From the NCBI GenBank assembly GCA_026260175.1, contig JAKCWW010000267.1, forward strand, positions 62,001-126,000: a DNA stretch of 64,000 nucleotides. Direction: 5' to 3'. The notes below the pieces were generated by a model, which saw only the letters and a list, made by a program, of their open reading frames with translations, did no database searches and had not been told where the DNA came from. Position numbers and translations under genes: made by a program. Shown in pieces: positions 38,732 to 49,554 of this stretch (its first letter is position 1; every line of letters starts with the position of its first letter). This DNA is from Reticulitermes lucifugus (lineage: Eukaryota; Arthropoda; Insecta; Blattodea; Rhinotermitidae).

Positions 38732-40450
38732 TAAGCCTACATTCTAATAGAACTTTCCCCGTTTCAGGATCCAGGAAAGTAACATTCTGAAGGCAACTAA
38801 GGCGAATAGTGTAACAGATTTCAGAGGATCAGTTTCAGCACTTCAAGTGTAATACAGAACGTTAAAAAATAAGCAGCGCGATATATTAATAAACGCGTGA
38901 AGTCGATCTGTAAAACTATTGCTTTCAATTGAGAGTATCCTCTCCACACAGAGGTGCAATATTTTCGACAGTTTTCACAAAGACACAGCTTGGAGTTTGT
39001 AAGGATAATTACTTCTGTGCTCACTTCTTCGCTCCTATTACACATCTGTATTTCACTTCGACATATCTGTTCCCGTTCCGTCCGATCAACTTCACACGCA
39101 ACCCTTGATTATACTCCGCTTGTCTTTTAGAAGTTTCCTTGCTAGAAGCACCTTTCCATAATTCTGTAAATAATTTTACTTCTGAGGCTACATAGATCTC
39201 AATTACGAATTGATTTCTTTAAGTGCCTTTTTAATTACATCTATACTTATTTGGTTAAAATTATTTCGATAACATTTTCAGGAGTAATACTTTTTTAACT
39301 TTAGAGAGATCATCTATTAATAGGCTCGAGATAATGTTATGTAGGTGTGCTCATCGTATTGTAAACATTTCGCAAAATCCCTTTCTTCTTTTCACATCAT
39401 ATAATTAGTTTCGTTAGCCCTAGTGCCTACAACAATAATTGTTCCTATAGAAATATTTTAATAAGTTTTCATATTTTCTAAAATTAAGATTTGTGGACTA
39501 TTTATGTTAAAATTATTTAAAAAAACAACTAAATATTAAACCCATGCATTTAAATATAAAGATGAATAATTTTGTCAGCCACACTTATGACGTGTTTACA
39601 ATAACACAACTGTAAAGATTTCTCTCCCGACTGAGGCGTTGGAGAGTACAAAATACTGCCATATAGTAACAAACTACAGAGTCCTGTATTACTAATATGA
39701 TGCTACACATAAAATGTGGGTATTAACTGACGTGTGAAGATGCCGTGGAAGAAGGCCAAATTCAAGTTTTGACAAAAAAATAAGTTTGCTTAAATTCTTC
39801 TCTATTGATAAAATACAGACTTACTAAAACTGAAGGTTTCTGCTGTATGGAGAGAGGCCTGCAAATATAGAGACCTATCTTTACAGGAACAATACACATC
39901 ATGCTGAATCAAATTTTATCATCTGATATTCTTTAAATTTATCTGATTTCGAAATCGTGAACATACTTCATGTTAATCTCTCAGAAAAGCAATAAGGTTT
40001 CATAAAATACATTTGTACAAAAAGTGGCACATGCGATACTAGCAGAAAAGCCAATGTAAGAATATTTCCAACAGTGCGTCTCGTGTTTTTAAAATACAAA
40101 GGAATCACGTATTTAAAAATGTAAATATAAATACGCCACGTGGAATAGATTTTGTTTAATTTCTGAATAATAATAGGCCTATAACCTATAGTCCTCTATA
40201 AGAGTATAACGCCGTATATTCATGCGCGCAGCGCAGACAAAATATTTATGAAATGTCATTCAATAAACTTAACATTCTGTAGTACTTTAACCATATTGCT
40301 TAATAAAGAATGACCTAATATATTTGTTACATTTTGGAAATTAGAAGTTTTACCACTTGCAAAATAATGTTTTTCACTTTTTTCCTAGACTTTCGCTACT
40401 CAAACACGGAAGTCCTACTTTAACGAGATTATACTTTGCTGTAAGTTTAT

Positions 40451-40714
40451 TATGATGGTATAATTTTCTTACAGTTGAAATGGTCCTGATTACTAAATGT
40501 TCTTAAAATAAATGTTTTAATTTGCAACGACGAATAAGGCCAAACTATTAGCTATATTCGACAAGCGTGTAATATGGTGGTATAATTTTCCTACAACTGA
40601 AATCCTTGTACTTTGGAAAATTAGCTATTTAAAAGTTATAAAAAATCAAGTAAATTATTGGCTGTATGTGTAAACCTGGTGTACTGTGATGTATTTTTTT
40701 CCTTACAATTGAAG
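40451..40714 (+). repeat. Degenerate ~120-bp direct repeat, three units
   Basis: The best conserved part occurs at 40451 (TATGATGGTATAATTTTCTT then ACAGTTGAAA), 40573 (TATGGTGGTATAATTTTCCT then ACAACTGAAA) and 40685 (TGTGATGTATTTTTTTCCTT then ACAATTGAAG). Spacings are 122 and 112 bp. A second shared block, ACTATTAGCTATAT / ATTATTGGCTGTAT, sits between units. The units probably arose by tandem duplication and are now quite diverged. Confidence 0.55.
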
Positions 40715-40968
40715 TTGTTTTATGTAATTAAAAAATTCCATATTTTTAAAACGACTGTACTTGTCAGTCATACAATTGCAGTAGGCCTACTTCTTATGGT
40801 GTAGATGTGAGCCTGCATAGCGTAGACAAAGCAGGCCTATTACTGTGTACTTAATTTTCTCTTAACCTTAGATAATTTCATACGGCCTACGCTAAACTGA
40901 CTTACACGCCTTCAGACATCTGGCTAGATGAAATCGGCTTATTTAAACTATGATACAAATCCATGAAA

Positions 40969-41249
40969 TTAAATTAGATTAATGAATAGAACCGTCAACA
41001 CAATTTTTTGCAGTTATTTAATACTTAATACTAGATTTTTCAGCCTGTATGGCCATCATCAGATATTACAAGTCTTAAAATAATTTGCAGAAATTTTATT
41101 GCTACAGCTAACCTTCTTCGAAGTGTTTTATTATCTGTAATAACCTATATGATGGTGACCATTTAGGCCGAAATATGCATTATTAAATATTAAATAACTG
41201 AAAAATTGAGTTCTAATCGACGGGTATATTTAATATTAATTTAATTTAT
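40969..41249. mobile_element. Foldback MITE, ~95-bp inverted arms
   Basis: The left arm has CAGTTATTTAATACTTAATA, then TTTTTCAGCCTGTATGGCCA TCATCA. The right arm reverse complemented has CAGTTATTTAATATTTAATA, then ATTTCGGCCTAAATGGTCAC CATCAT. The arms extend outward to TAAATTA on both sides. About 90 bp of spacer. No coding frame. Confidence 0.68.
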
Positions 41250-42549
41250 ATGTTTTACAAAGCGATGTACAAACTAAAGCCCAAAAAATCAGTTAATATC
41301 ACTGCATAAACAAATATGTAGCCTACACTCTTTATTTCTGTCATGGAAATAATTTCCAAAACAATTTACTTCAAACTATAGCTCTTTTAGCTCACATCTG
41401 TGACCGTCGACCTCACAGAGATCCAGTTTGTTTGCAGAGGACTGTACACACATTGCCAAGTAAATAACAATAGCTGTCACTAGCGCTAAACGAGCCTGGA
41501 GACCATAAATTGAGTTTTATATCGATCTAAAATGAATGAATTAGTATCAGGTGTATCTGTTAACCGGAGAGGTCATTTATGCCCACAGCACTATTTATAT
41601 TCAAGCTGTGAATCTGAGCACGGGATCCGAAGAGGCCGCTAGTGTTTCAAATTCGCCATTTAACTAATATTCTCATAGTCTGTACGGTCTGCTATTGCCT
41701 ATGCGGCTTGCCAAACCGTGTGAGATTACATGCAACAAATTGAACATTTGCCAATTTTAAATTCCATTTAACAGACCTGCAATGCTTTGCTTCTTCTGTA
41801 AATTCGAAAAAAGAGGAAAATGTACATAGAGGCACTTTAAAATTTTTATTTTCTGGAATTCACCACATGAAGTTATGTTTCTAATTTAGATAAAAAAGGC
41901 AATAAATATGCCTAGGCCTATAGTCGCAAATTTGCAAAAGAAATTTCAGTTTAATTTGTCGATAGGAAAAATAATCAAAATTAAATTTTCGGGTAGACGA
42001 AAGTATCACAATTTCACTTATGCTTTATCTGATCGAATAGTGACATTTATAGCATAAACCGCAAAAACAAACTTTCGAAAAGATAACTAAATTTTTAACT
42101 GTAAGCAAACGATTTCTATCAAAATGTTAAGCCCTTACCTCTCACTGTAAGCACGTAATTCGAGCCCTTTAACACAATTCCGGTCTGTCACGCAGGAGGC
42201 TATATAAACAATTACAAGTAGCTACCTGAAAGGATTGCCTGTCGAAAAGTCTCAGGTCAACATACGCTTTAAGAATCAGTTTTGTAACCTTCCAACAAAT
42301 TCGTGAATAATTTATATTGCATCTTGATTAAATACGCATAAAGAGTTTAATATAAAATCGTTAAAATTAGATATCAAACAAGTGCATCCGTGCTAAGACA
42401 AATAAAACACAGTTCTAAAATATTTAAAGTCCGACATTTAACGAGAATGTGACAAAATTGAAATAGACATTTGAATTCATTATTTGAGGTTAAACAATGT
42501 GGTATGCAAAACCGCCACTGGAATAAGAATTATGGAATGCACTACCTAC

Positions 42550-42665
42550 CACCACTTGCTGCCCCGTCCACGACCTGCCTTGTTCTTGCTGGCCACCTCC
42601 TCGGCGAGGGTGACAAGAGCCATCAGGAGGGTCATAAGCACCAGAGGTGCACTGGACCACTTCAT
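42550..42665 (-). CDS. wg: wingless/Wnt1, exon 1 coding part (signal peptide)
   Basis: This exon encodes the N-terminus of the secreted Wnt1 ligand. From the ATG at 42665-42663 it reads MKWSSAPLVLMTLLMALVTL, AEEVASKNKAGRGRGSKW and a split W codon. The hydrophobic stretch at residues 6-21 is a signal peptide. GRGRGSKWW matches GRGRGSMWW of Drosophila Wg. The start is the first in-frame ATG after an in-frame stop (TAA at 42776-42774) and has A at -3 (ACAATGA). The donor is TGGTG|GTAGGT at 42550/42549. Phase 2 fits exon 2 perfectly, giving WWGIAKAGEPN. Exons 1 and 2 together supply about 126 residues, roughly the first third of a Wnt1 protein. The long intron after WW is a conserved position in Wnt1 genes as I know them. 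Confidence 0.95.
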
Positions 42666-43480
42666 TGTCAGCCGCGGGTCATCAGTCACATGGAGACGGC
42701 ACCGTATACACACCACGACAAGCAGTTCCACTCGAATAACACGGCGAGGAGGACGGGCGAGGATCAGAGTAGCTTAGTCGCCGATGAAGGTGGATGAGAC
42801 GCGCATTGAAGAAAAAATATAATTTCTCACTGTACCGAGCCCCCTGATTGTTTGATGGGGTCGTGAGGTATTAAGGAAAGGGGAAGAAGAATGGAATAAT
42901 TTTCCGCGTCCACGAAATTTGCCGAACTGATCCGAAATATACCGATATGTATTTTCCTATTGGTTGTATATATATTTTTTTATTTCCACCCCCTTTCTTC
43001 TTCGAAGTCTAGTGTATGAAAGCAACTGCTGGGCTTTCGCTGCTGACACGAAGCGACCCCTGCAACCAAAGTGACGACAGAGCGACGGTACCCTTCAACG
43101 TACCTCGTACCGGTGTGTCCGGCGAAGCGATCTGTCGGATGTGGCTGCAGGAGGTGGGGTTGGAGCTCGGTTGGGAGGCAGTGAAAGGAAATAAAAAAGA
43201 TCCGGCAGTGTGAGACAGAGAGAGACGTGGCATTCCTCTTTCATAGGGGGAGGTGTCATTCAGGAGCAAACGCACCAACTGGAGGAACATTGGCTGGTCA
43301 CCTGACCTGCCGGACGGCCCCAACAAGGTGTGTGCGGTTCTAGGAATGTTGCGCGCGCCGACCCTTTGCGCTGACAAAACACGTGGACCGTCCAGGTGAC
43401 CATAAACACACGAAAGGCAACTTGGGGCTCCATTGTTAGGAGACTCGTCTTTACTGTGGATCACCCACACGGATAGACCA
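42666..43480 (-). promoter_or_regulatory. wg: wingless 5' UTR and probable promoter region
   Basis: Directly upstream of the wg start codon the sequence becomes clearly richer in G, C and CpG than its surroundings, especially 43010-43400. An AT-rich TATATATA (42967-42974), an inverted CCAAT motif (42956-42963) and an initiator-like TCAGTT (42930-42925) occur on the minus strand, but their spacing is not that of a standard TATA-Inr pair, so no start site is assigned. A minus-strand frame of about 150 codons spans 43009-43470 without recognisable similarity and is probably a by-product of base composition. A second exon or upstream TSS cannot be excluded. Confidence 0.45.
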
Positions 43481-44565
43481 GGATGCTTTTACGGCATTAT
43501 TAGAGACGAGACTGTCTCTGTCATAAAGAATTCATTATTTATCCAGTGGGAAGGTAACTTGATGAAAGGTTTCTATATTTACATTGATGCATGTGTCTCA
43601 GCTTTGCGCGGGCACGCAGAAACAACGGAACATTCATTAGCAGGTACCACAGCTCTATTCTGAAGGCAAAATCACGGTTGAAGGAATTCCTGTACTGTAA
43701 TGCCTATGTAAATGCTGCTTCGTGTGTTTTCTTCTGCTCTCGGGTTCGCAACAACGGGATTTGGGTGTTTAAGAATATAAATAAGCGTGCACTTGCAGTT
43801 AATTCGTTTACATAATGTCGAATTCCTGAAATTAGTATGAAAAAGTTTCGTAACAGTTCGGTACACTTGAAGAGCTAAACAATATTTTATAGCTATAGGC
43901 TATGTGAGATTTGGGTTCTGAAGGTGGTGCTTGAGGTCTGCTGGAACGTGATGCCGCGTAGTCTGTTCGCAATTTAACAGCTTATCGAAGAAAACTACTG
44001 CCTCCAGCTTAAGGACAGAAGAATACTTAGTTACCTGGTCTACCGAGAAGGACATACCCAAGAAACAGGAGCGAACGTAGACCGATATTTCCCAAAATAA
44101 ATGCTAAGTAAATAACAATACCTAAACAATTGTAACCTGCAGTAACTTCGGCTGTAAATGCAATCCAACAAGTGAACAAAAAATCGTATAACAATTATTT
44201 ATCGGTTTCAAGAGAATTCACGCTCCTCCAAAATATAACAGGCGACTGATTATTGAAGCAACTAAGACCCAGTCAATACAATTTCAAGAATTTTAACAAT
44301 TCTAGGAACAATAGGGAAAATACGTAATAACAAACATATGTATAAATAAACACACACTTCAATGCTACGACAACTTTGTAAATGTTTGTAAAAACTTTCA
44401 AAACTTCAAAACACCTACATGCATATTAGGTTTTAAATCATGTATTATAGTGCCTGAAGATGGTCCTTGAGGAACGAAACATTTGGAATTTATTGGTGAT
44501 ATTACTAAAGGTTTGTTGAGTTTGAGGTAATATACATAACAATATTAATATGTCACAGTACAGCG

Positions 44566-44670
44566 GGATGGATTCCATTAAAGAAAGAATAACTTTATCA
44601 GACTACACGGCGTCACACCCCAGAAGACGGTGATCATCATAATCAATGCGCTGAGAATCTCATTAATGCA
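44566..44670 (+). repeat. Dispersed repeat family F, copy 3
   Basis: It contains CAGACTACACGGCGTCACAC CCCAGAAGACGGTGATCATC and then GCGCTGAGAATCTCATTA. This is the best conserved of the three copies in the window (others at 2729 and 27305). Confidence 0.52.
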
Positions 44671-44898
44671 CGATCTCCTTAACATGCTAACACATTGATC
44701 CCTCACAGGTCCAATACAAAATATTTGCTAACGATAAAGCTTACCTTTAAAACGTTCGTTTTGCGCATGTTAGAGAAAATTAAGAATAAGAGAATAGCAG
44801 TGATACATCGGCCAAACTTTGGGTGCAAATGTGTATAAAGCGCAGGCAGAAGTGACCAAAAGTACCTTAGGGATCCCACAACAGTCACAATGTTGGAT

Positions 44899-45161
44899 AG
44901 CTTTCACTCGCTACGAGGTGGACGAGTCTGGGTTCGAACCCCGACGGAGGTGTGATATTCCATACCCTTCCAGAACGGCCCTGAGGCTCACCCAGCCTCT
45001 CGTCTCTCTTTCCCGGACGTAAAGCGGCGGTGGGTGGCGTTGAATACCCCACCTACATACTCGTACAGCGCCGAGGTTAAGCATGGTTAGAGTTATGACT
45101 CTCCTTCCTCCTCTGTACCGCCAATGGCATATTACGAGATGACCTTTACCTTTACCTTTAC
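44899..45161 (+). mobile_element. tRNA-derived SINE, family B
   Basis: CTCGCTACGAGGTGGACGAG leads to a good B box, GGGTTCGAACCCCGACGG. Then come CCCTGAGGCTCACCCAGCC, TTTCCCGGACGTAAAGCGGC, CAGCGCCGAGGTTAAGC, and a tail GACCTTTACCTTTACCTTTA. The CTTTAC hexamer repeat at the end is the family's 3' tail. Confidence 0.82.
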
Positions 45162-45446
45162 AGTGCATGTGGCAGTAATAGACGCTTAGTCGTTATTATG
45201 AATATATCAGACGCACCTAGCATCGAATACGAGGACGAATCGTAATGAGAAACTGGAAATAATGTAAAAAGAAGCGGTCGTGGTCTATTTTAAGAAGACT
45301 TACTAATCCATATTTTCCCTAGAGGGACAGACGAAAATCAGAAATAATCGAACTCTGTGTTGATAACGATAAAATGGTACTGGTCACGTCTCTCCTATTT
45401 TTAACTAAAAGCACTAATATTTGAGATAATAAAAAGGTGAAACTTT

Positions 45447-45612
45447 AAAGATATCCATGTACACGCCATACGATAAAGTTTGATAGGGAGAGCGGTTGTA
45501 TAGCTCCACTTATTCTTAACCTCGGCACTAGATGAAAGTGAGTCGTCAGTCTCAAGCCCCGACCGCTTATGCCCGGGAAAATCAGCGGCTGAACCTGATG
45601 AATAGGACGCCG
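45447..45612 (-). mobile_element. tRNA-derived SINE, family B (3' part)
   Basis: The minus strand reads CCGGCGTCCTATTCATCAGG, TTTTCCCGGGCATAAGCGGT CGGGG, TAGTGCCGAGGTTAAGAATA and GTGGAGCTATACAACCGCTC TCCC. The tRNA-like head is missing. Confidence 0.65.
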
Positions 45613-46120
45613 GGTGTTTTCATTGAACAAATTTTCAAAAATCGTTATGAAGAGCGCAACACTTTAGGTCTCCACATCCGATAATTTCACATCCTTCACC
45701 AAAAATGTGAACATGTTGATCGTACGAATTTGTAACTTGGGAAAATGACTAGTGTCGATCATTTCAGTGTCCTGAATGTATTTTGCTTCTTGCTTTTCAT
45801 ATTCGATAAGTTTAAAAATACGTATTACATTTCCGGCTACTCCAACTCTTGTTTATGTTGTGTTATTTCCGGGTTACGGTAGATTAACGAAGAACAAGAC
45901 CTAGCAAATTCCTTTTATGAAAATGAAATCTAACATAGCAACCACACATAATGTTTTTGGCACGACAAAAGAGGGTATGTCATGTGTAATATAGCGATTA
46001 GCTATGTAGATATCAATTAGACCAACTGGTTCTAGGTCTGTCTGCCGAATTTTAACAAGCTGACTAATGCTTTTGAAGCCTATATTACACTACATCAGTA
46101 GGAAGTGCTTACGTTACGTT

Positions 46121-46373
46121 ACCCAGTGCCGCGCGGTTTAACGCGTGAGTCTGCGGCCGTTCACTTGCTAGGATTGTGGCTTCGAATCCCGCCGGGGGCA
46201 TGGATGTCTGTCTCTTGTGAAGGTTGTGTGTTGTCACGTAGAGGTCTCTGCGACGAGCTGATCACTCGTCCAGAGAAGTCCTACCGATTGTGGTGTGTCT
46301 GAGTGTGATCGTGAAGCCTCGATAATGAGGAGGCCCTGGCCCACGAGGGGCTGTTGCGCCATTGGAGAAAAAA
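46121..46373 (+). mobile_element. tRNA-derived SINE, family A (full length)
   Basis: ACCCAGTGCCGCGCGGTTTA starts the head. GGCTTCGAATCCCGCCGG is the B box. GTGTTGTCACGTAGAGGTCT, CTCGTCCAGAGAAGTCCTAC CG, GTGTGATCGTGAAGCCTCG and ATAATGAGGAGGCCCTGGCC follow. The end is GGGGCTGTTGCGCCATTGGA and a short A tail, then a run of Gs. Confidence 0.85.
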
Positions 46374-47999
46374 CGGGGGGGGGATATTTATAGACCTGCA
46401 TTAATCTTGTTGAGAGGTTAAAAAAAGCGGGCCTTCGGCTATATGGAGGATTAATCCGAATGCAAGATATTACAATATCTCAATTATGGTAACTTGTTTT
46501 GAATATTGTGTGAGATGAGTTTAATCAGAGATTTGTGGGAAACTGTAAAGGTGAAATTTGCAACCCTTCAACTTTCTAATTTATAGTGGAAACGATTTGT
46601 ACCACATGCATTAACGTTTAATTAACGTCTACATCGTTGTGCCTACATCGACTTGCGCTTAGTTTACGTTTTTTTTCTCGAATCATTAGGCCTGAACATC
46701 GATTTCTTTCCTGATCGCTATAAGAAAACTTGTTTTTTTTTCTTAAAGGAACATACTGAATTTTGAACCGTAACTTCTTATGTGAATTAGGTTTGTAAAG
46801 ATACTGATAAATGCGTGGAATACTGGAGACTTTGAAGAGAGATATTCCCCTACTATTACAATCACACTGAAGTCACTTCAATAATTTAGAATTAAAAGTG
46901 GTGGAGAAAAGTAAGACAAAAATGAAGGCGACAAGCAATGCACATTAGAAAATTAAAGAGAAGGATCACTTAAGAAACATAGATGTACGTAGGAGAATAA
47001 TATTAAAATGAATACTAATTAGGGTGTGACGAGTTGGACTGAATTCAAGTAGTAATTTCGTTCTTAATAAGGGTCAATGTTCCGCTGTTCTTAACACGAT
47101 ACATTGTTAACGAATGGGTCTAGTTGGCTTCTATAAAGCTAAGCGATTCTTAGCTTTTTAAGAGGACTGTCCTTCACAAAGTTAATTGGGTAGTAAGAGA
47201 AAAAGTGAGCAGTTCTGAATTGTAATTGGAGCGACAACTTTGCCTATAAGTTACTTATTGTAGGCTAAGTAGGCTAATGACCTTAGTAATTAATGGTGTA
47301 ATGATTGTCTAATGGTTGATTCATTACATGAAATTACGAAATTACACAAAGGCCAGTATTTATTTATCCATTCTCTAAGGTATATTTAATAAAGGATTAT
47401 ATGATGTTTCGGAATTTCTTTTACTCCTGTCTTCAGACGATTTTTTGCCATTTTAAGGTACTGACAAATTTGTTGTTATCCTAAATTGGTTCCTATTTCA
47501 CCGTGTACTCGTGCAGAGTGTTAGGAAATCAGCTCATAGGCTACGTATTGAAAATTGTGTGTAAAATTGTGATTTATTGATTTGTTTCTATTAACATACA
47601 TTTTGTTTTTATACTAATGGCAACGGTTGGAATCAAGCCCTGAACTTTTGAAAGTATGACTATTGACACGGCAACCGAGGACGTCACGCTGGCTTGTGGA
47701 GGCGTGCATGTGAAGCTGGTTGCATTCTAGGCCCTACATTCCCTTCTGAGGTGTGAAGTCAGCTACGTAATTCGAGAAAATGATCCTGTAGATAGGACCA
47801 CAGTCGATACTAAATTTCAAGGGGAAGAAGTCCTGCTGCTGCTGGGAATCAAAACTCAGATGTACATTTTTTGTTGAGTCATTTTAGTAAGCCAGCTTTT
47901 AAATTTTTAACTTGAATAAATAATTGAAATTTGGAAGTAACAGTTAAGTATTCATATTTCGAAGTCTGAGGTTCTCAGAGCGCTGTTGAAGCCTCATAT

Positions 48000-48110
48000 T
48001 CCTCTGGGATGCTACGCCCTGTCGACTGGTAAGAAGTCACCGACCTTTCGAAGGATCTAGTACCTACATCCTCAGGGTCAAGCAGTGCAAGAAAAGTGAC
48101 TCTTCTTGGA
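48000..48110 (+). repeat. GTTTCGG-core repeat, single arm
   Basis: GACCTTTCGAAGGATCTAGT followed by CCTACATCCTCAGGG resembles the arm of the foldback element at 6345 (CGTTTCGGAGGAAC..TGCTGCCTC..ATCTTCAGG). No partner arm is evident nearby; an oppositely oriented, better preserved relative is at about 49005-49050 (GAGGCAGCTGGTTCCTCCGA AACG). Confidence 0.3.
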
Positions 48111-49442
48111 CTGCTTCGAAACTTCCATAATACTTTGCCAGTCAATACAGCTTAACACCAAAATCATTGTGCGTTTTCCCAGCCTCTTTCTAAGAGCCAA
48201 GCAATATTCATCCCACTCGGGACATAGTCGGCGTAAACGCTTAGATAAATCCACAATATTTATGCATTTTGTTGCGAGTAATATCAAATATATATAGCCT
48301 ACATAGACATATAGCCTACAAAATAATGCGGGTAGGTTGATTCATAACCGTCCATTGAAATTCTGTTCACGTCTGAGACACAACCATACTTGATTAACTT
48401 GTTACGGGCTTCTCTGAGACAGGTGGATATATTATGGACATCCAAGCAGAACACATAAAATCTCCATGAATCAGGAACCCACTTCTTTATGGTTATGAGG
48501 TATGGCTGTCCTAGTATGAACACACACTCTTTCAGGCATACGAATATCATAGGTTATGCAGGTTTTACGCGATTGTGCATCAATATAATGTAGTCGATTA
48601 ATCACAGAAAATACAAGCAATAGGCGCATGCGCTGGAACTTAATCGCCGTCGTCCTCATTCTTGCTGTTATACAGCTTACGTATCATCAATCATTAAGGC
48701 GTAGGTTACATCAGTAGCTTCATGAATGTAGTAAAGTCAAGCATCGTCATCTTTTTTACTTTGTTACGTTGAAGTAACAATACTGGCTACCGAACTGGAC
48801 CTACAAGGAAGAGTAATGCGTCATATCGCCATATATTTATAGAGGCTGCACTAATGGAATTCTTCGCATCAACAATTAAAGGCTATGATATTTGAAGTTT
48901 TCATGACAATCATATCCCATCAGGACAACGGTTTCCTCGGAGAAGTACGCTAGATGCTTAGCAAAGTTTCAGAATAACCTGTTACCTGCACCGTCAGGAA
49001 GAAAGAAAAGGCTGTTCTATTCCGAACACAGAGGCAGCTGGTTCCTCCGAAACGTTATTGGTAATGATCTAACAAATTACTAAGCATCATTTCTCATAAC
49101 AACGCAGTTATAAATGACGGTAATGTGTGCCTTAGCACTAGGCCTATTGGAGTAAGGTGTATTTTCTGGACGTCTGACATGTTTAGAATGTAGACCTAGA
49201 GTTATGGCACCGGTATCTCAAAACACCATTACGTACACAATAAACAGATTGTATTTTCTTTTATATTTATTATCCAATGGCGTGCTGAAGAGAAAATTTG
49301 GACCTAAGAGAGAGGTAGAGAGAAAGAGAGACAAAATTGCAGAATAATGGAATTCATAATGACAATGGAAATAAAAATGTGTGGAATGGTGTTCTTGGGG
49401 GATGAGATGGACTGGATTCTGTTCCTTGCAGTTAAATAGTAT

Positions 49443-49554
49443 CAGTTAGTTATATGGTTACTTAGTTAGTTAGTTAGTTGATTGGGTAGTTGGTTGGTTG
49501 TTTGAACTGTTGGTTGTTTAGATTGTTAGTTATTTTGTTAATTTGCTAGTTATT
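49443..49554. repeat. GTTA/GTTG tetranucleotide repeat
   Basis: An impure run of AGTT, GTTA and GTTG units covers about 110 bp, with the cleanest part at 49463-49480. Confidence 0.85.

Larger units (their letters stand above)
10028..42549 (-). other. wg: wingless intron 1 (32,522 bp)
   Basis: The donor GTAGGTAGTG starts at 42549 and the acceptor TCTGTTGTTTCAG ends at 10028. The intron is phase 2, splitting the second Trp codon of the WW pair. It is filled mainly with AT-rich unique-looking DNA plus the SINEs, LINE ends, MITEs and tandem repeats listed separately. Long stretches where I see nothing beyond chance frames are 11060-12080, 13000-14110, 14210-15380, 15580-18450, 18570-21310, 21875-24200, 28610-30230, 30600-31730, 33005-35745, 36800-38665, 38735-40440 and 41255-42545. 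Any wg enhancers inside cannot be identified from one sequence. Confidence 0.9.

Noticed and set aside
42471-42797. Two overlapping plus-strand open frames of about 100 codons
   Set aside because: They are antisense to wingless exon 1 and reflect its base composition.
42925-42974. TATA and initiator pair for wingless
   Set aside because: TATATATA and TCAGTT are about 45 bp apart, longer than the usual 30, so I do not assign a start site.
43009-43470. 153-codon minus-strand open frame upstream of wingless
   Set aside because: No recognisable domain, and it lies in GC-richer leader/promoter DNA where stops are rarer. Kept only as a finding, not called as a gene.
47630-47870. Possible SINE on the minus strand
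   Set aside because: A B-box-like GTTTTGATTCCCAGCAG is present, but the following sequence does not match family B or any other copy in the window well enough.
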